A stretch of 9,071 bases of DNA from Geodermatophilaceae bacterium (GTDB lineage: Bacteria; Actinomycetota; Actinomycetes; Mycobacteriales; Geodermatophilaceae). A model generated the notes under the pieces. That model did not search any database. It saw only the letters and a list, made by a program, of their open reading frames with translations, and was not told where the DNA came from. A program made the position numbers and the translations under genes. The stretch is from positions 1 to 9,071 of the forward strand of contig JACCQS010000011.1 in NCBI GenBank assembly GCA_013814015.1. Direction: 5' to 3'. Position 1 is the stretch's first letter, and every line of letters begins with the position of its first letter. This document shows positions 4,901 to 9,071 of this stretch, in pieces.

Positions 4901-7900
4901 ATGGGTCACTCGGATCAGTTCGTGCACCTCCATGTGCATACCGAGTACTCCATGCTCGACGGCGCGGCAAAGCTGCCGGAGTTGTTCGCCGAGACCAAGC
5001 GCATGGGAATGCCCGCGATCGCGATGACCGATCACGGCAACGTCTTTGGCGCCTATGACTTCCACCGTCAGGCAACGGCTGCCGGGATCAAACCGATCAT
5101 CGGTATGGAGGGTTACTACACGCCCGGAAGCCGCTTCGACCGCCAACCCTTCGACTTCGGAGATTCGATTGTGGAAGAGCCCGGGGACGGGGGCTCCAAC
5201 CGAGGCAAGTCGGCGTTCTGTCACATGACCATGCTGGCAACCAGCACGGTGGGGATGCACAACCTGTTCCGGATCTCCTCGCTGGCCAGCCTGGAGGGGC
5301 AGTACCGCAAGCCGCGCTTCGACCGGGATCTGCTCGAGCGGTACGGCAAGGACCTGATCGCGACCACGGGCTGCCCGTCCGGCGAGGTCAACATGTGGTT
5401 GCGGGCCGGCAAGTACGACAAGGCATTGGCCGCCGCCGCGGACTTCCGAGACATCTTCGGCAAGGACAACTTCTACGTCGAGTTGATGGAGCACGGCCTC
5501 GAGATCGAGCGCTCCACCCGCAAGGACCTGCTCCGGATCGCCGAGGAGCTGACCCTGCCACTGCTGGCGACCAACGACCTGCACTACACCCATCAGCACG
5601 ATGCGAAGGCCCACGACGCGTTGCTGTGTATTCAGACCGGCTCCAAGCTGGCTGAAACCAAGCGGCTCAGATTTCACGGCGACAGCTTCTATCTGAAGTC
5701 CCCGGCCGAGATGCGGGCGCTGTTCGGCGAGCACCCGGAGGCGTGCGACAACACGCTGGTTGTCGCCGAGAAGTGTGCTGCGGTCACCTTCGCCGAGGGT
5801 GTCGACCTCATGCCGCGCTTCGACGTACCCGAGGGCGAGTCCCAGGAGTCCTGGCTGGTCAAGGAGGTTGAGGGGGGTCTTCATCTGCGCTACCCCAACG
5901 GCATCCCCGACAAGGCCCGTATGCGCGCTGACTACGAGCTGGGCGTCATCTGCCAGATGGGGTTTCCGGCGTACTTCCTGGTCGTCGCTGACTTCATCCG
6001 ATTCGCCCGGGATGCCGGGATCCGGGTCGGACCGGGTCGCGGTTCAGCGGCCGGATCGATCGTGGCCTACGCACTGCAGATTACCGACCTGTGCCCGTTG
6101 GAGCACGGACTGCTCTTCGAGCGCTTCCTCAATCCCGAACGCGTGTCGATGCCCGATATCGACATCGACTTCGACGAGCGGCGGCGTGGCGAAGTGATTC
6201 GCTACGTCTCGGACAAGTACGGCGAGGATCGGGTCGCCCAGATCGTGACGTACGGCACGATCAAGGCCAAGGCTGCGATCAAGGACGCCTGCCGGGTGAT
6301 GGACAAGCCGTTCACCCTGGGTGAGCAGCTGACCAAACTGATGCCGGCTCCGGTCATGGGCAAGGACATGTCCCTGTCGGGCGTCTTCGACCCCGCCGAT
6401 GCTCGCTACCGCGAGGCGGCCGACTTCCGCAAGCGGTACGAGGATGACGCTGACGCCAAGGAGATCGTCGACCAGGCGCGCGGTCTCGAGGGTCTCAAGC
6501 GGCAGTGGGGGGTACACGCGGCCGGTGTGTTGATCGGAAGCCAACCGCTGATCGACCTGATCCCGATCATGCGCCGTGAGGCCGACGGCGCGGTGATCAC
6601 GCAGTTCGACTACCCGACCTGCGAAACCCTCGGACTGCTCAAGATGGACTTCCTCGGGCTGCGCAACCTCACAATCCTCGACGATGCGGTCAACGCGATC
6701 GCCGCTGACAGCGGCCCGGTCCTGGACCTGTCGACCTTGGCCCTCGACGACCAGGCCACCTACGAACTGCTCAGTCGCGGTGACACCCTGGGGGTGTTCC
6801 AGCTCGACGGCGGGCCGATGCGGGCCCTGCTGCGCTCCCTGCGTCCGGACTCCTTCGTCGACATCGCCGCCGTCCTGGCGCTGTACCGGCCCGGCCCGAT
6901 GGGTGCCAACGCCCATAATGACTATGCCGACCGCAAGAACGCGCGCCAGGCAGTCGAGGCCATCCATCCCGAGCTCGCCGAGCCACTGGCCGACATCCTC
7001 GGCGAGACCTACGGGCTGATCGTCTTCCAGGAACAGGTCCTGGCAATCGCCCAGCAGATCTCCGGCTACACCCTGGGCGAGGCCGACCTGCTGCGCCGGG
7101 CGATGGGCAAGAAGAAGAAGTCCGAACTGGACGCCCAGCAGGGCAAGTTCTTGGCCGGCGGCGCCGCGAACGGGTACTCGGTGCAGGCCATCACGGCGCT
7201 CTGGGAGATCCTCGTACCGTTCTCCGACTACGCGTTCAACAAGTCCCACACCGCGGCCTACGGCCTCGTCTCCTACTGGACGGCCTACCTCAAGGCGAAC
7301 TATCCGGCGGCCTACATGGCGGCGCTGCTCACCTCGATGCGCGACGACAAGGACCGGATGGCGGTCTATCTCGGGGAGTGCCGTCGGATGGGCATCACCG
7401 TGCTCCCACCGGACGTCAACTCCTCGGCTGCGGACTTCGCCCCGGTCGGCGGCGACATCCGGTTCGGGCTCGGCGCGATCCGCAACGTCGGGCGCAATGT
7501 CGTCGCGTGTATCGAACGGGCCCGAGCGGAATCAGGAGATTTCTGCGACTTCTTTGACTTTCTGCGCAAGGTCGATGCGGTCGTCTGTAACAAGAAGGTG
7601 CAGGAGTCCTTGATCAAGGGCGGAGCCTTCGACTCGCTCGGGCATTCGCGCCAAGGGCTGCTCACCGTGCACGCGCAGGCCGTGGACATGGTCCTCGATG
7701 TCAAGCGGGCCGAGGCAGTCGGCCAGTTCGACCTGTTCGCGGATGCCGTCGATGACGACGGTGCGAACGCAGCGATGATGGACCTGCCGGTGCCGGCGGC
7801 CGACTGGGACAAACGCGAACGACTCGCCTTCGAGCGGGACATGCTGGGCCTCTACGTCTCCGATCACCCCTTGCTCGGGCTCGAACACGTGCTCGCCGCC

Positions 7901-8443
7901 CATGCCGAGGTGAAGATCGCCGACATCCAGACCGGTCAGGTCGAGGACGGCGCCTTCGTCACGATCGCCGGACTGCTGTCCGGCCTCACCCTGCGCACGA
8001 CCAGGGCGGGGGCGCCAATGGCCTCTGCCAACCTGGAGGACATGGGTGGGGCGATCGACCTCATGGTCTTTCCGCAGACCTACGCGAAGGTGAGCCTCGA
8101 TCTGGCCAACGACGCGATCCTCACCGTCCGTGGCCGGGTGGACCGGCGCGAGGAAACGCCGAAGATCATCGTGCAGGAGGTCAGCGTCCCGGACATCTCC
8201 CAGGCTGCGCGCGGTCCGGTCATGGTCTCGATGGCCGCTGCCCGGTGCACCCCACCGATCGTTGCCCGGCTGCGTGAGGTGCTCGGGACCCACCCGGGCA
8301 CGACGGAAGTCCGGCTCCGGCTGCTCAACGGCGGCCGAGAGACGGTGCTCCGCCTTGACCAGGGCCTGCGGGTGAGCCCGACCGCCTCGCTGATGGGCGA
8401 GATCAAGGCCCTGCTGGGGCCGGCCAGCGTCGCTCTGATGTAA
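4901..8443 (+). CDS. dnaE: DNA polymerase III subunit alpha (DnaE1 type)
   Basis: This is the replicative C-family polymerase, 1180 residues and complete. ATG 4901 is chosen because of AAGGAGGT and because homologues begin a few residues before FVHLHVHTEYSMLDGAAK. The PHP domain covers about 1-285 and keeps all nine metal ligands: H11, H13, D20, H45, E70, H108, C158, D226 and H228. Those from C158 on match the numbering I recall for M. tuberculosis DnaE1, whose PHP domain proofreads. The polymerase palm has GPGRGSAAGS, the catalytic pair D421 and D423 in P-D-I-D-I-D-F, and the third Asp, D583, in KMDFLGLRNLT. Also seen are QWGVHAAGV, FNKSHTAAYG, a helix-hairpin-helix region near 855 (GLGAIRNVG), a clamp-binding motif Q942-F-D-L-F946, and an OB fold at about 1017-1095. 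Upstream open frame to about 4100 is a GC-rich shadow of the acetyltransferase gene. It is not the error-prone DnaE2/ImuC type as far as the motifs show. Confidence 0.97.
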   Translation: MGHSDQFVHLHVHTEYSMLDGAAKLPELFAETKRMGMPAIAMTDHGNVFGAYDFHRQATAAGIKPIIGMEGYYTPGSRFDRQPFDFGDSIVEEPGDGGSNRGKSAFCHMTMLATSTVGMHNLFRISSLASLEGQYRKPRFDRDLLERYGKDLIATTGCPSGEVNMWLRAGKYDKALAAAADFRDIFGKDNFYVELMEHGLEIERSTRKDLLRIAEELTLPLLATNDLHYTHQHDAKAHDALLCIQTGSKLAETKRLRFHGDSFYLKSPAEMRALFGEHPEACDNTLVVAEKCAAVTFAEGVDLMPRFDVPEGESQESWLVKEVEGGLHLRYPNGIPDKARMRADYELGVICQMGFPAYFLVVADFIRFARDAGIRVGPGRGSAAGSIVAYALQITDLCPLEHGLLFERFLNPERVSMPDIDIDFDERRRGEVIRYVSDKYGEDRVAQIVTYGTIKAKAAIKDACRVMDKPFTLGEQLTKLMPAPVMGKDMSLSGVFDPADARYREAADFRKRYEDDADAKEIVDQARGLEGLKRQWGVHAAGVLIGSQPLIDLIPIMRREADGAVITQFDYPTCETLGLLKMDFLGLRNLTILDDAVNAIAADSGPVLDLSTLALDDQATYELLSRGDTLGVFQLDGGPMRALLRSLRPDSFVDIAAVLALYRPGPMGANAHNDYADRKNARQAVEAIHPELAEPLADILGETYGLIVFQEQVLAIAQQISGYTLGEADLLRRAMGKKKKSELDAQQGKFLAGGAANGYSVQAITALWEILVPFSDYAFNKSHTAAYGLVSYWTAYLKANYPAAYMAALLTSMRDDKDRMAVYLGECRRMGITVLPPDVNSSAADFAPVGGDIRFGLGAIRNVGRNVVACIERARAESGDFCDFFDFLRKVDAVVCNKKVQESLIKGGAFDSLGHSRQGLLTVHAQAVDMVLDVKRAEAVGQFDLFADAVDDDGANAAMMDLPVPAADWDKRERLAFERDMLGLYVSDHPLLGLEHVLAAHAEVKIADIQTGQVEDGAFVTIAGLLSGLTLRTTRAGAPMASANLEDMGGAIDLMVFPQTYAKVSLDLANDAILTVRGRVDRREETPKIIVQEVSVPDISQAARGPVMVSMAAARCTPPIVARLREVLGTHPGTTEVRLRLLNGGRETVLRLDQGLRVSPTASLMGEIKALLGPASVALM

Positions 8444-8528
8444 CTCAGCCGCCGGCCATCGCCAGAAGCACCGACGGTTGACGGAATAAACTCGGCGTAA
8501 CCGCTCGGGTGAGCCTCGCTTAGTTAGG

Positions 8529-8534
8529 TAGCCT
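8529..8534 (+). promoter_or_regulatory. Candidate -10 element of a leaderless promoter for the NIT sensor gene
   Basis: TAGCCT fits TAnnnT and ends 6 bases before GTG 8541, so transcription would begin at the start codon. No Shine-Dalgarno precedes the GTG, which fits a leaderless mRNA. No -35 match is visible at 8506-8511; a TTGACG at 8478-8483 is too far upstream to pair with it. Confidence 0.45.
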
Positions 8535-8540
8535 CTAGCC

Positions 8541-9071
8541 GTGTCCCGCTCGCCTATCCAGCGCAAGAAAAAGACAGCACCGGAAAAACGACGCGCGGCC
8601 GGGGACAGTGCCGGCTCTGACGCAGGCGGAGTTCGACCGGTCGGTGCCCGGTTTCCGCACGGTCCCGGGACTCAGACCGCGGCGCCATCTGTCCCCCCTG
8701 CCCGCGGCGAGCAGGCCAACATCTACGGCGGGAAACCCGTCGGTGCTCGGTTTCATGCCCAGGCGGAAACTAGCGCAACGCGCTCGCATACCGGCGGCTG
8801 GAGACTGCGCAATTGGCGGCTGAGATCCAGGCTGGTGATCTTGCTGGTGATCCCGCTGGTTCTGGCCGGGGTTCTGGGCGGACTGCGGATCGCCGCGTCG
8901 GTGAGCGATATCCAGACTCTCGCGGAAGTCCAGGGCCAGGTCGCCCTCACTCAGCAGGTCGCGAGCGTCGTAGACGAGTTGCAGGCCGAACGGCATCGCG
9001 TCGCGGCCGCGGCCGCCACCGAAAGCCTGGAGCAGCGGGCCTTGGTAGAAGAGCAGATCCAGAAGGTCGAC
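8541..9071 (+). CDS. NIT-domain membrane sensor protein, probably histidine kinase, N-terminal part
   Basis: The frame runs open for 177 codons from GTG 8541 to the right edge, so the 3' end is missing. Residues 1 to about 90 are a hydrophilic, basic and probably disordered cytoplasmic region starting S-R-S-P-I-Q-R-K-K-K. They contain two copies of PVGARF at 33-38 and 66-71. W-R-L-R-S-R then leads into a membrane helix at about 98-117. After it, G-G-L-R-I-A-A-S-V-S-D and LTQQVASVVDELQAERHRVA read like the start of the extracytoplasmic nitrate/nitrite-sensing (NIT) helical bundle found in many actinobacterial sensor kinases. The kinase part would lie beyond the window, so the enzyme class is inferred. 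Related CvnA sensors in Streptomyces sit in conservons with roadblock, DUF742 and GTPase genes. GTG 8541 has no ribosome binding site; a later start would lose the basic region but keep the helix. Confidence 0.75.
   Translation, partial: MSRSPIQRKKKTAPEKRRAAGDSAGSDAGGVRPVGARFPHGPGTQTAAPSVPPARGEQANIYGGKPVGARFHAQAETSATRSHTGGWRLRNWRLRSRLVILLVIPLVLAGVLGGLRIAASVSDIQTLAEVQGQVALTQQVASVVDELQAERHRVAAAAATESLEQRALVEEQIQKVD

Noticed and set aside
8509..8534. Full DtxR/IdeR iron box
   Set aside because: Only one half-site (TTAGTTAGG) is convincing; the dyad partner matches poorly at every offset I tried.
8444..8540. Intrinsic terminator after dnaE
   Set aside because: Only a 4-bp stem (GCTC-GGGT-GAGC at 8503-8514) and no T-run were seen, which is too weak to call.

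Overview
The window is a stretch of high-GC actinobacterial chromosome, very probably from the class Actinomycetes. Base composition, frequent GTG starts, likely leaderless genes and the gene order TraR/DksA-like protein - lspA - rluD - ... - dnaE all point there; as far as I recall, the same linkage occurs in Streptomyces and, in looser form, in Mycobacterium. I cannot name the genus. Every convincing gene is on the + strand and coding density is high. No tRNA, rRNA, CRISPR array, insertion sequence or phage gene was seen.

Layout: (1) 1-737, the C-terminal part of a CPA1-type K+/H+ antiporter with a TrkA_C-like domain. (2) 738-874, a short leader holding a small hairpin and a possible -10 element. 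(3) 875-1630, a TraR/DksA C4 zinc-finger protein with a histone-H1-like Lys/Ala tail of about 130 residues. (4) 1681-2244, lspA, signal peptidase II. (5) about 2303-3394, an RluD-type pseudouridine synthase. (6) 3391-4248, a CPBP/Abi-family membrane protease, and (7) 4245-4751, a GNAT acetyltransferase; these two and rluD are joined by ATGA stop/start overlaps. (8) 4752-4900, a leader in which a strong Shine-Dalgarno lies in the arm of a hairpin. (9) 4901-8443, complete dnaE, DNA polymerase III alpha with an intact PHP metal site. (10) 8444-8540, a short promoter region. (11) 8541 to the window end, the N-terminal part of a membrane sensor protein with a nitrate/nitrite-sensing (NIT)-like region, probably a histidine kinase.

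Genes 3 to 7 look like one transcription unit, possibly with internal promoters. dnaE has its own leader, and the sensor gene has a candidate leaderless promoter. The content is mostly housekeeping: transcription, lipoprotein maturation, rRNA modification and replication.

I did not find a clear new multi-gene system. The least ordinary signals are small: a purine-rich interspersed repeat at both ends of rluD that is read in two different frames and supplies the protein's extra tails; the hairpin covering the dnaE ribosome binding site; the 18-bp tandem repeat in the basic tail of the TraR/DksA protein; and the start of a possible conservon-type sensor locus at the right edge.
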